Shown piece after piece: positions 24,614 to 31,869 of a stretch of DNA of 64,000 bases. The stretch lies in NCBI GenBank assembly GCA_031552145.1, contig JAVBMV010000007.1, positions 186,001-250,000 of the forward strand, read 5' to 3'. The notes below the pieces were generated by a model. It did no database searches and was not told where the DNA came from. It was given only the letters and a program-made list of their open reading frames with translations. Source of the stretch: JAVBMV01 sp031552145 (GTDB taxonomy: Bacteria; Myxococcota; Myxococcia; Myxococcales; UBA5297). Position numbers and translations under genes: made by a program. Numbering within the stretch: position 1 is the stretch's first letter; each line of letters begins with the position of its first letter.

Positions 24614-25559
24614 GCGTCGGGCCAATTCGCAGGGCGGCCTGCTCGAGTGTCACCACCTCGAAGTCCTCCGCGACGCGCGCCATCAGCGCGCGCAGCCGGG
24701 CGCGCTTCTCTCGCCACGGGAGCGAGAGCTCGCGCTGGCGGCGCGCCAGGGGGGGGAAGTCGACGTCGGCGGCGTCGAGCAGGTCGATCCCGTGTAGCTC
24801 GAAGTTGAAGAAGGGGCGCCGCCGCATCGAGCGGTAGAGCGCCGAAGCCGCCCGCTCCGGCAGGAGCAGCGCCGTCGTCCCGATGAAGGGAATGGTGGTG
24901 AAGCGCTCGACCGAGATCGGCAGCTCCAGCAGCGCGCCCGCGAGTTCGTCTGGCCTCGCCCGGCGGTAGACCTCGCGCCGTGAGGCGAGATAGGGCGCGC
25001 GCGGAGCGCGGAGCACCCGCGGCCTGTCCAGGATGGCGCGCGAGGGCCGCCCCGCAAGGGCCAGCGCACCCATCACCGCCCCCTTCGCCAGATAGTAGGC
25101 GGCGGCGGGGAAGGCGGAGGAGTCGTAGAGATAGCCCCGCTCCGAGAGCAGGGTGTGGAGTGGAGCCGTGAGCGTATAGCCCGGCGCGCGGAAACCCTTG
25201 GGCCTTGCGCCGGTGAGGTGCGCCAGAGCCTCCTCTCCCAGCCGCACCTCCTCCTCCATCAGCGGCGCGGCCAGCCGCGTCAGCGCGTAGGGGTGGGACC
25301 AGCTGTGGTTGCCCAGCTCATGTCCAGCGTTGAAGGCGCGCGCTACCTGCGCCGCGCTCGCCTCGTCACCGAGCTCCTTTCCCACGACGAAGAAGGTGGC
25401 GCGAAGCCCCAGCTCCTCGAAGAGCGAGAGGAAGCGCTCCAGCGCGATCCGATAGACCGAGTGGGTCGCTCCCGCCGGGAGCGCCGCGGCGTCGAGCGAG
25501 TGGATGGCGCAATAGTGGCTCAGGGAGTCGAGGTCGACGCTGAGCGAGGCGAGGCGCAT
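24600..25559 (-). CDS. Polysaccharide deacetylase (NodB-like, carbohydrate esterase 4 type)
   Basis: A 319-aa protein. The NodB core has the Asp pair SVDLDSL at 7-13, TFFVVGKEL, and the metal His motif HELGNHSWSHP; GFRAPGYTL follows, with the catalytic Arg. The family removes N- or O-acetyl groups from glycans. There is no signal peptide, so it likely acts on cytosolic or lipid-linked glycan. The C-terminal half is less conserved. It starts 4 bp after the glycosyltransferase stop, so the pair probably work on the same glycan. Confidence 0.87.
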   Translation of the reverse strand: MRLASLSVDLDSLSHYCAIHSLDAAALPAGATHSVYRIALERFLSLFEELGLRATFFVVGKELGDEASAAQVARAFNAGHELGNHSWSHPYALTRLAAPLMEEEVRLGEEALAHLTGARPKGFRAPGYTLTAPLHTLLSERGYLYDSSAFPAAAYYLAKGAVMGALALAGRPSRAILDRPRVLRAPRAPYLASRREVYRRARPDELAGALLELPISVERFTTIPFIGTTALLLPERAASALYRSMRRRPFFNFELHGIDLLDAADVDFPPLARRQRELSLPWREKRARLRALMARVAEDFEVVTLEQAALRIGPTLRPL

Positions 25560-25563
25560 CGCG

Positions 25564-26283
25564 TCAGGAGCCCTTCAAGCGGATCACATAGATGAGCCGC
25601 CCGACGCTCTTGAGGACGTTGGGGATGCGGCGCGAGAGGTTGATGCTCGGCTTGCGTTTCTCCCGCACCAGGATCGGGATCTCGATGACGCGCCGCTTCA
25701 TCCGCCCCGCGCGGATGACGAACTCGCTCGCGAACATATCCTTGTCGACCACGCATGCCCTCACTACGTCGAGCAGGGGCTCTCGCCTGAAGGCCTTGAG
25801 GCCGTGCGTGTCGGTCCCCTTGAAGCCGAGCGTCAGGCGCAGGATGGCGTTGATCGACTTGGTGCCCAGGCGCCGCACCAGCGGCCGCTCGTCGCGCGCG
25901 CCGCGCGCCGCCTTGCTCCCCACCACCAGGTCGGCCTCGCCAGCCCGCAGGTGGGGCAGCGCGCGGTCATAGAAGTCGGTGTCGCAGAGGTCGATCTCGT
26001 CGCAGAAGACGAAGGTGCCCTGCGCGGCGAGAATGCCGGTTCGCAGCGCTTTGCCATAATCGGGCGCGCCGACATGGAGCGCCCGGATGCGCGGGTGGCG
26101 CGAGGCAAGCTGGTCGACGAGGGTGGGGGTCGCGTCGCGCGAGCCATTCTCGCAAAGGAGGAGTTCATACTCGAGGCCGCGCGCGTCGAGCGCCGCGCAG
26201 AGCTCGCGCGCTGCCTGCTCCACGAGCGTGGCTTCGTTGTAGACCGGAATGACGACCGAGAGCTCGGGTGCGGGATGGGTCAT
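25564..26283 (-). CDS. Family 2 glycosyltransferase (polyprenol-phosphate sugar transferase-like)
   Basis: A 239-aa GT-A fold enzyme. Seen: SVVIPVYNEATLVEQ, LLCENGSRDATP, AQGTFVFCDEIDLCDTDFYDRALPHL (the acidic nucleotide-sugar/metal site), and DTHGLKAFRREPLL. It resembles dolichyl- or polyprenyl-phosphate sugar transferases without C-terminal membrane helices. The ATG at 26283 gives MTHPAPELSVVIPVYN; the frame is open upstream to 26493 but that stretch contains the hairpin at 26325-26366 and reads unlike the family. It precedes the deacetylase gene by 4 bp in a two-gene minus-strand unit. Confidence 0.88.
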   Translation of the reverse strand: MTHPAPELSVVIPVYNEATLVEQAARELCAALDARGLEYELLLCENGSRDATPTLVDQLASRHPRIRALHVGAPDYGKALRTGILAAQGTFVFCDEIDLCDTDFYDRALPHLRAGEADLVVGSKAARGARDERPLVRRLGTKSINAILRLTLGFKGTDTHGLKAFRREPLLDVVRACVVDKDMFASEFVIRAGRMKRRVIEIPILVREKRKPSINLSRRIPNVLKSVGRLIYVIRLKGS

Positions 26284-26324
26284 GTTGGCCCCTAGGCTGC
26301 CACGGTCGGGCCCCGGCGCCAATG

Positions 26325-26366
26325 GCCCTGGGTGCGCGCCCACCCAAGAGGGCGCGCACCCAGGGC
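26325..26366. repeat. Perfect 16-bp inverted repeat in a divergent intergenic region
   Basis: Arms 26325-26340 and 26351-26366 are perfect inverted copies (GCCCTGGGTGCGCGCC), with a 10-nt loop. It lies 42 bp upstream of the glycosyltransferase start and 151 bp upstream of the HEAT lipoprotein start, so it is not a simple end-of-gene terminator. The wider region (26284-26516, 233 bp) should hold both promoters. The dyad could be an operator or an attenuator in the glycosyltransferase leader. I saw no copy elsewhere. Confidence 0.7.
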
Positions 26367-26516
26367 GGTTTGACCCGCTAATTGGGCGGATGCTAAAGGG
26401 GGTATTAGCCGCGCCTACATCCATCGGGCGCGAGGCCGCTCGGAGCGCTAGGCAGGGGCAGGCTCCCGGCGGCGGTGCCAACCCGTGCTCCATGCCCCCT
26501 GCACCCTGGAGAGGCC

Positions 26517-28136
26517 ATGCGTTTTACCCTGCTCGCGCTCTGTGCGTCGCTCATCGCGTTGCCAGCCTGCAAGAAGTCCGAACCCACCGTCGCCGACTAT
26601 CTTGCGACCCTCAAGGGTGAGGGCACCGCGGTCGAGAAGGACAAGGCCCTGGAGCGGCTGCGCCAGGCCGCGACCGCCGAGAATGGCAAGGAGCTCGGCG
26701 ACGCCCTCAAGGAGCTCCCCACCAAATACAGATCCTCCATCGCCATGACGCTCGGCGATCTCAAGGCGGCGGCGGCGGTGCCGGGCCTCATCGCCGCGAT
26801 CGATCAGAAGGCGGTCGGTGGAAAAGGGCAGGGAACCCAAGAAGCCAACTTGGCCAATAAAGAGATCGCGCGGGCTCTGGGCGCCATCGGCTCCAAGGAA
26901 GCGGTGAAGCCGCTGATCGAGCTCCTCGGCAACACCAAGGACGACCTGGTCCGGATCGACACCCTCGACGCGCTGGGCGCGCTCAAGGACAAGAGCGCCG
27001 TCGAGACAATCGCCAAGGTGGCGACCGACGAGCGGCTGGAGCCCTTCGTCACCAAGAAGGCGCTCCTCGCGCTGACCGAGCTGAACGATCCCGCGGCGCT
27101 CGACGCCTTCATGCGCATGCTCTTCGCCGAGCGGCGCGGCATCTCCTTCTACCCGGAGGCCTCCTTCGGAGTCTTTAGCCTGGGGAGCGTCGCCAACGAC
27201 CGGATCCTCGCAGTCGTCGAGGGCAAGGATCAGGCGCTGCTCGATTGGGCCAAGGAGCGGAAGATCCTGCTGCCCGCCATCTACGCCAAGGCGGCGCAGA
27301 TCGAGGCCGACCTGCAGGATCCGCGCGCCATCCCCGGCCTGCTCAAGATGCTCAAGTACACCGACGCCAACATGGCCTACCAGCTCTTCGTCCGCCTCGC
27401 CGCGGCCGATTCGCTGGGGCGCATGCGGGCCAAGGAGGGCGTGAAGCCCATCGCCGAGATGCTGGCCGAGATGGATCCCAACGCCCGCCAGGCCTATGTG
27501 CGTTCGCTGGTCAGCATTGGCGACAAGGGCGCGCTCCCGAAGCTCACCGCCTGCGCCAAGGATGGCCCCTGGGCGGCGCGCGAGCCCTGCATGTGGGGCC
27601 TGGCGATGATCGGCACGCCCAAGGAGGGCGCGCTCTTCGACGGCTTCATCAAGGGCGAGTCCGCGCGCTTCACCAAGGAGTGCGAAGAGGGCTTCTATGG
27701 CGAGGTCGACTGCAAGGGCGAACTCGAGAAGAACGTCACCTCGCGCACCGCGACGATGAATAAGTACAAGACGGTGATCGAGACCGTGGCGCCCTGCGCC
27801 GACAACGCCTGCGTCGCCGCGGCGCTCAGCCACGCCGAGAACGCGGTGCGCGAGCGCGCCGGCTATGAGCTGGGCCATCGCGGCGCCACTGACGCCCTGC
27901 CTCAGCTCATCGGCGTCATCAAGCAAGAGGTGAAAGATGCGCCGGGCCTCAGCCCCCGCTTCTCCGCCATCTGGGCGGTCGACGTCATCACCTCGAAGGC
28001 GCCCGAGGCGAAGAGCGCTGTTCGCGGCGAGGCGGCCGCGCTGCGCAAGCAGGCCGATGACGAGACCAAGAAGGTGCTGATGCAGAAGCTGGCCGAGGAG
28101 CTCAAGCGCCTCGCGGTGAAGCTCGAGCGCGCCTAG
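26517..28136 (+). CDS. HEAT-repeat lipoprotein
   Basis: A 539-aa protein. GGAGAGG just upstream and a lipoprotein signal (MRFTLLALCASLIALPAC, lipid Cys18) support the ATG at 26517. The body is almost wholly helical HEAT/PBS-like repeats: AVPGLIAAID...KEIARALGAIGSKEAVKPLIELLGNTKDDLVRIDTLDALGALKDKSA in the first third, ARQAYVRSLVSIGDKGALPKL in the middle, and ENAVRERAGYELGHRGATDALPQLIG near the end. Such repeats form a protein-binding solenoid. Two Cys-containing loops (KECEEGFYGEVDCKG and APCADNACVAAAL) may form disulfides. Partner unknown; it is a single gene ending at a hairpin. Confidence 0.85.
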   Translation: MRFTLLALCASLIALPACKKSEPTVADYLATLKGEGTAVEKDKALERLRQAATAENGKELGDALKELPTKYRSSIAMTLGDLKAAAAVPGLIAAIDQKAVGGKGQGTQEANLANKEIARALGAIGSKEAVKPLIELLGNTKDDLVRIDTLDALGALKDKSAVETIAKVATDERLEPFVTKKALLALTELNDPAALDAFMRMLFAERRGISFYPEASFGVFSLGSVANDRILAVVEGKDQALLDWAKERKILLPAIYAKAAQIEADLQDPRAIPGLLKMLKYTDANMAYQLFVRLAAADSLGRMRAKEGVKPIAEMLAEMDPNARQAYVRSLVSIGDKGALPKLTACAKDGPWAAREPCMWGLAMIGTPKEGALFDGFIKGESARFTKECEEGFYGEVDCKGELEKNVTSRTATMNKYKTVIETVAPCADNACVAAALSHAENAVRERAGYELGHRGATDALPQLIGVIKQEVKDAPGLSPRFSAIWAVDVITSKAPEAKSAVRGEAAALRKQADDETKKVLMQKLAEELKRLAVKLERA

Positions 28137-28145
28137 GGGCGAGCA

Positions 28146-28217
28146 GTAGGGGCGACCGCCGGTCGCCCCTGCCCTCATGATGACGTATTGGATCGCAGGG
28201 GCGCCGCTTGTCGCGTC
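28146..28217. repeat. Dispersed palindromic repeat, copy R1
   Basis: GGGGCGACC (28149-28157) and GGTCGCCCC (28161-28169) form a 9-bp perfect stem with a 3-nt loop. A second element, AGGGGCGCCGCTTGTCGCG, follows at 28197-28215. Both sequences recur, in variants, at 31772-31861 (R2) and 62992-63141 (R3). This copy lies between the convergent HEAT and XRE genes. Confidence 0.75.
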
Positions 28218-28232
28218 CTTGGTTGGTCCGCG

Positions 28233-28267
28233 GAGGCCGCGCTCCCCGAGGAGGGGGACGCGGCCTC
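28233..28267. terminator. Hairpin between convergent genes, probable bidirectional terminator
   Basis: GAGGCCGCG (28233-28241) pairs perfectly with CGCGGCCTC (28259-28267); inside, TCCCC can pair with GGGGA. It lies 14 bp from the XRE stop and about 97 bp past the HEAT lipoprotein stop. There is no long T run. Confidence 0.5.
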
Positions 28268-28281
28268 TGTGATCCGCTGGC

Positions 28282-28686
28282 TCAGCGCCGCTTCTTGGGC
28301 GCCGCGCGCGGCGAGTAGTGGGAAGCTTCTTCGGCGGCGCGGCTGAGCGGGGCGTGCTGGGCCTCGAGCGAGTGGAGGAGCTGCTCGACCCGTGGCTCGG
28401 GCCACTCGCGCAGGTATTCGTAGAGGCGCTCGCGAGCGGTCTCTCCCAGCAGGAGATCGGCGACAGGGAGGCCGAGCGCCTCAGCCACGCGGAGGAGCGC
28501 GGCGAGGCTGGGGTTGACCAGTCCCCGCTCGAGCTCCGAGGCGTAGCCGCGGCCCATGCCGATCGTCTCCACCCAGGCGTCGAAGGTGAATCCCTGGGCA
28601 AGGCGAAGCGTTCGGATACGGTTGCCTACGCGCGCGGCGTCCGGGTCGGGTGTGGAGCGATGTCGCTTGGAGGTGCGCCTTGCCAT
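28282..28686 (-). CDS. XRE-family helix-turn-helix transcriptional regulator
   Basis: A 134-aa protein. Residues about 18-75 (NRIRTLRLAQGFTFDAWVE, GRGYASELERGLVNPSLAALLRVAEALGL) are the Cro/C1-type five-helix domain. The C-terminal half (RERLYEYLREWPEPRVEQLLHSLEAQ) may be a dimerisation or sensing region. The frame is open far upstream, but the ATG at 28686 gives the natural short regulator; the extra sequence overlaps the divergent regulator gene. It is divergent from the CheY-like gene, and two related 16-bp palindromes in the gap are its likely operators. Confidence 0.87.
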   Translation of the reverse strand: MARRTSKRHRSTPDPDAARVGNRIRTLRLAQGFTFDAWVETIGMGRGYASELERGLVNPSLAALLRVAEALGLPVADLLLGETARERLYEYLREWPEPRVEQLLHSLEAQHAPLSRAAEEASHYSPRAAPKKRR

Positions 28687-28720
28687 CGCACGGAGAATGC
28701 CGACATGACGAAAACCACGG

Positions 28721-28736
28721 GTTCGGGTACTCGAAC
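28721..28736. promoter_or_regulatory. Palindromic operator O1
   Basis: GTTCGGGTACTCGAAC, a near-perfect palindrome (one mismatched inner pair), 35 bp before the XRE start. It matches O2 at 28782-28797 in both outer arms (GTTCG and TCGAAC). The centres are 61 bp apart, close to six helical turns, which would allow two repressor dimers on one DNA face. Confidence 0.65.
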
Positions 28737-28755
28737 AGTCTCCCGGCCGCGCGCA

Positions 28756-28782
28756 TTGACGGCATGCTGAATCGAAGATAAG
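28756..28782 (+). promoter_or_regulatory. Putative sigma-70 promoter of the CheY-like gene
   Basis: TTGACG (28756-28761) matches the -35 consensus at five of six positions; GATAAG (28777-28782) is a plausible -10 at a short 15-bp spacing. Operator O2 begins on the last base of the -10 and covers the expected start of transcription, so a bound repressor would block it. Confidence 0.4.
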
Positions 28783-28797
28783 TTCGAGATCTCGAAC
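28782..28797. promoter_or_regulatory. Palindromic operator O2
   Basis: GTTCGAGATCTCGAAC, a perfect 16-bp palindrome, just before the GGAGG ribosome binding site (28800-28804) of the CheY-like gene and overlapping the expected transcription start. It pairs with O1 and is the probable binding site of the divergent XRE protein. Confidence 0.7.
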
Positions 28798-28813
28798 GTG
28801 GAGGTCGGGTCCG

Positions 28814-29182
28814 GTGGCGAGCGAGCTGATCCTGATCGTGGATGACGAGCCGGCGATGCGCGAACTGCTTACCGAGCGGCTCGGTTCGTGCGCGTACGAA
28901 ACGGTGGCCACCGCTAACGGTAGAGAGGCGTTGTTGCTCCTAGCCTCGGGGTTGCGGCCCGCGGCCATCCTCCTCGATCTGAGCATGCCGGTGATGAGCG
29001 GTAGCGAATTCTACGCGCGCTCGCGCGGCTTCCCCGAGATAGTGAACGTGCCGATCATCGTACTCTCGGCGTCGGCCGACTTGGGCGACGGGCGCGTGCC
29101 GCCGGTTGGCGGCGATCGAGTGCTGACCAAGCCGATCGACTTTCCGAAGCTCTTCGAGCTCCTCGAGCAGCTCTGCAATTAG
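28814..29182 (+). CDS. Single-domain response regulator (CheY-like receiver)
   Basis: A 122-aa receiver with no output domain. The acidic pocket is D10-D11, the phospho-acceptor is D55 (LLDLSMPVMSG), the switch Ser is S85 (VLSAS), and the conserved Lys is K106 (LTKPIDF). The start is a GTG at 28814 with GGAGG upstream (28800-28804). No histidine kinase is nearby, so the partner is encoded elsewhere. It diverges from the XRE gene, which probably represses it, and its stop overlaps the convergent dapD stop by 4 bp. Confidence 0.92.
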   Translation: MASELILIVDDEPAMRELLTERLGSCAYETVATANGREALLLLASGLRPAAILLDLSMPVMSGSEFYARSRGFPEIVNVPIIVLSASADLGDGRVPPVGGDRVLTKPIDFPKLFELLEQLCN

Positions 29183-30027
29183 ACCGGCAGCTCAAACTCG
29201 CGCAGCACGTCATTGAGGCTGGTCTTGCGATCGGTCGAGGCCGAGCGTTCGCCAATGATGAGGGCGCAGGGCACGCCATAGTCGCCAGCGGGGAAGCGGC
29301 GCGGCCTCACGCCGGGGATCACCACGGAGCGCGCCGGTACCCGCCCCTTCAGTACGATCTCGGCGGGGCCACGCACATCGATGATGGGCGTCGAGGCGGT
29401 GATCGTCACGTTGGCGCCCAGCACCGCCCCCTCCTCGATACACACGCCCTCGACGAGGATGCAGCGGCTGCCGATGAAGCAGCCATCCTCCACCACCACC
29501 GGCGTCGCCGAAGGCGGCTCGAGCACACCGCCGATTCCCACGCCCCCGGAGAGATGTACCCCGCCGCCGATCTGCGCGCAGCTCCCCACGGTGGCCCAGG
29601 TGTCGACCATGCTGCCACGCCCGACGCGCGCGCCGATGTTGACGTAGGCGGGCATCACGATGGCGCCCGGCTCCAGGAAGGCCCCGTAGCGGACCGTGCC
29701 GGGAGGGACCACCCGCACCCCAGCCGCCTCCAGGCCACGCTTCACCGGGATCAGATCTCGGAAAGAGAGGGGCCCCGCTTCGGAGGGCTCGGGCTTCATC
29801 AGCGCGAAATAGAGCAGGATCGCCTGCTTCACCCAGGCGTTCGCCTCCCAGCGCCCTTCGCGCTTCTGGGCGGCGCGCAGCTCCCCATTGTCGAGCGCCG
29901 CCACGGCGGCGAGCACGGCCTCGCGCACCGCTGTGTCCTTCAGCAGCGCGCGGTCGGTGAAGGCCGCTTCGATTAACCCCTGTGGCAAGGCCCGTGGCTG
30001 CGCCTGCGCCTCTCTGTCCTCGTTCAT
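29179..30027 (-). CDS. dapD: 2,3,4,5-tetrahydropyridine-2,6-dicarboxylate N-succinyltransferase
   Basis: A 282-aa enzyme that succinylates tetrahydrodipicolinate in the succinylase branch of lysine/diaminopimelate synthesis. The N-terminal helical domain (DNGELRAAQKREGRWEANAWVKQAILLYF) is diagnostic of DapD, followed by a left-handed beta helix of hexapeptide repeats (VNIGARVGRGSMVDTWATVGSCAQIG, GCFIGSRCILVEGVCIEEGAVLGANVTI). Length is close to the family's. It lies 24 bp after tmk on the same strand. With DapB at the window's start it shows that the succinylase variant is used. Confidence 0.96.
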   Translation of the reverse strand: MNEDREAQAQPRALPQGLIEAAFTDRALLKDTAVREAVLAAVAALDNGELRAAQKREGRWEANAWVKQAILLYFALMKPEPSEAGPLSFRDLIPVKRGLEAAGVRVVPPGTVRYGAFLEPGAIVMPAYVNIGARVGRGSMVDTWATVGSCAQIGGGVHLSGGVGIGGVLEPPSATPVVVEDGCFIGSRCILVEGVCIEEGAVLGANVTITASTPIIDVRGPAEIVLKGRVPARSVVIPGVRPRRFPAGDYGVPCALIIGERSASTDRKTSLNDVLREFELPV

Positions 30028-30051
30028 GGGTTCCTCACAAAAAGTGGAGCT

Positions 30052-30825
30052 TCAGAGAAGGCCGCGCCCCTCGAGGATGGTGACGATCTCGCCCGCCAGC
30101 TCCTCGCGCGAGCGCTCCCGCGTGCCCTCGCGCGTCTCGGCAAAGAGCGAGAGCGTCGCCCAACTGGGGTCTTGCGAAGCGAGCAGCAGGTACTCCTGCC
30201 GCGCCGCCGCCAGGTGTCCCAGATCCTCCTCGTGGGCGTCGAGCAGCTTCGTCGTATAGGCGCGCGCTCCCTTCAGGGCGACGCGCCTGCGTGCCTCCTC
30301 CGGCGGCAGATCCAGGTAGAGGACCAGCGCGGGGCGCGGCAGCGCATAGAGCCGATACTCGAGCTGCTCGATGAACGCCCTGAGGGCGGGGCGCAGCTCC
30401 CTGGGCGCGCGCGCTGCCTGGTGCGCCAGATTCGAGGCGACGTACCGGTCGCAGAGGACCAGCTTCCCGGCCTCCAGGGCCGCGCAGAGAGAATCTTTCA
30501 TCTCAAAGCGATCGAGCGCGAAGAGGAGCGAGGCGAGGCGGCTGTCGATGTGCGCGCTCTCGCCCAGCTCGCCGTTCAGATAGGCGCGGATGAGCGCGCC
30601 GCCCGTCGTGGTCGAATAGGCCGGGAAGGAGAAGAGCTCCGCGGCGCGTCCCCGCCGCGCCAGCTCGGCCATGAGGAGCGCCGCCTGAGTTCCCTTGCCG
30701 GAGCCGTCGATCCCCTCGAGGGCGATGAGCGGCGCCCGCGCGCGGTAGGAGGGGTCGGCTGTTTCGGGAGCGGGCACGATCTTCAAAGTATCGGCCGAAG
30801 AGGGGCGATCTTCAACAGCCTTCAT
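30052..30825 (-). CDS. tmk: Thymidylate kinase
   Basis: A 257-aa dTMP kinase. Seen: P-loop EGIDGSGKGTQAALL (about 36-50), FSFPAYSTTTGGALIRAYL (substrate), LFALDRFEMKD, and the DRY-type motif VLCDRYVASNLAHQAA. The LID segment is RRVALKGARAYTTKLLD. The N-terminus has about 30 extra residues before the P-loop strand. It leads the tmk-dapD unit and diverges from the GNAT gene across 77 bp. Confidence 0.93.
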   Translation of the reverse strand: MKAVEDRPSSADTLKIVPAPETADPSYRARAPLIALEGIDGSGKGTQAALLMAELARRGRAAELFSFPAYSTTTGGALIRAYLNGELGESAHIDSRLASLLFALDRFEMKDSLCAALEAGKLVLCDRYVASNLAHQAARAPRELRPALRAFIEQLEYRLYALPRPALVLYLDLPPEEARRRVALKGARAYTTKLLDAHEEDLGHLAAARQEYLLLASQDPSWATLSLFAETREGTRERSREELAGEIVTILEGRGLL

Positions 30826-30902
30826 GGTCCCGAGCGGTCGTTAGGTCGATTGAACAAAGCAGCATAATATTGGCCGAAGGGAGGAAGTGAGAGGAGGAGC
30901 CA

Positions 30903-31763
30903 GTGGCAGACGATCGTTATCTCGAAGGAGCTGCAGAGGCCGCGCGTGCTGAGTGGGGGAGGCCGGCGATACCGCCCGGTCCGGTGACGACCCTCGTCTA
31001 TCGGGTCCCCGAGGAGCGGCGCGACGAACTACTGGCCTTTCTCTCCGAGGCCTTCACGACCTACGAGCGCCCCGGTGGCCTGCGAATGGCGCTCTTCGAG
31101 AATAGTGAGGCGCCCGGTATCTTCATGGAGATGATCGCCTATGGCTCCGCGGCCGAGGCGGAGGCCGACCGGGAGCGAGAGGTGCAAAGCGACGCCCTAC
31201 GCGAGACGCTGCGCCGCTGGCGCGAGCTGGTGGGAGGGCCCGTCGAGGTGCGCAACATGGCGCCCATCACGATCGAGAAGCGCGGGGAGCAGGTGGCCAT
31301 CGCGGCGGCAGGCCCGGCGGTGATCGAGCAGATCTGGAAGAGGCGCTGGGGGCTCCCCATGTGTTCTCCGGGGCGCCAGTACCAGCCCGCCGACGTCGAG
31401 GGGCTGGCCGTCACCGGGCGGGATGGCGAGGTCTTGGCGCTCGTCACCTGGGCCGTCGACGGCGCCGAGGCGGAGCTGACCAGCCTCGACGCCCTCCAGA
31501 CCGGGCGCGGCTATGGCTCGCGGCTGATGGAGTCGGCCGAGGCGCGGCTGGCCGCGCGCGGCGTGAAGCGGGTGCACCACTTCCTCGCCAACGACAACAC
31601 CCCTGCGCTCGCCTTCTACCAGCGCCACGGCTACCACCTGGCGAAGATCCATCCCGGCGCCATCGACGAGATCAGGAAGATCAAGACGATCATCCCCCCC
31701 GCCGGGCGCGATGGTATTCCGCTGCGGGACGCCTGGGAGGTCGTGAAGGAGCTGGGCGCGTAG
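30903..31763 (+). CDS. Two-domain protein: ferredoxin-like barrel plus GNAT acetyltransferase
   Basis: A 286-aa protein; GTG start with GGAGGAG 5 bp upstream. Residues about 25-120 (VTTLVYRVPEERRDELLAFL...GIFMEMIAYGSAAEAEADRE) read like a dimeric alpha/beta barrel of the antibiotic-biosynthesis-monooxygenase/NIPSNAP type. Residues about 128-250 are a GNAT N-acetyltransferase: VEGLAVTGRDGEVLALVTWAVD, LDALQTGRGYGSRLMESAEARL (acetyl-CoA pyrophosphate loop) and NDNTPALAFYQRHGY. The fusion is uncommon and the substrate unknown. It is a single gene ending at repeat R2. Confidence 0.75.
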   Translation: MADDRYLEGAAEAARAEWGRPAIPPGPVTTLVYRVPEERRDELLAFLSEAFTTYERPGGLRMALFENSEAPGIFMEMIAYGSAAEAEADREREVQSDALRETLRRWRELVGGPVEVRNMAPITIEKRGEQVAIAAAGPAVIEQIWKRRWGLPMCSPGRQYQPADVEGLAVTGRDGEVLALVTWAVDGAEAELTSLDALQTGRGYGSRLMESAEARLAARGVKRVHHFLANDNTPALAFYQRHGYHLAKIHPGAIDEIRKIKTIIPPAGRDGIPLRDAWEVVKELGA

Positions 31764-31771
31764 ATGGGCAT

Positions 31772-31861
31772 GTAGCGCTGCTTGCCGCGCCCTCTTGCGC
31801 ATAGGTCACGACGCCATGTCATGACACGGGCCGTAGGGGCGACCGGCGGTCGCCCCTACGG
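31772..31861. repeat. Dispersed palindromic repeat, copy R2, with bidirectional hairpin
   Basis: The element begins with GTAGCGCTGCTTGCCGCGCCC split over 31772-31792 and ends with a 14-bp perfect stem (31831-31844 with 31848-31861) and 3-nt loop GGC; the stem core is GGGGCGACC. Related parts occur at R1 and R3. It lies between the convergent GNAT gene and the propeller lipoprotein gene, where it could end both transcripts. Confidence 0.8.
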
Positions 31862-31869
31862 TCGCGCAT

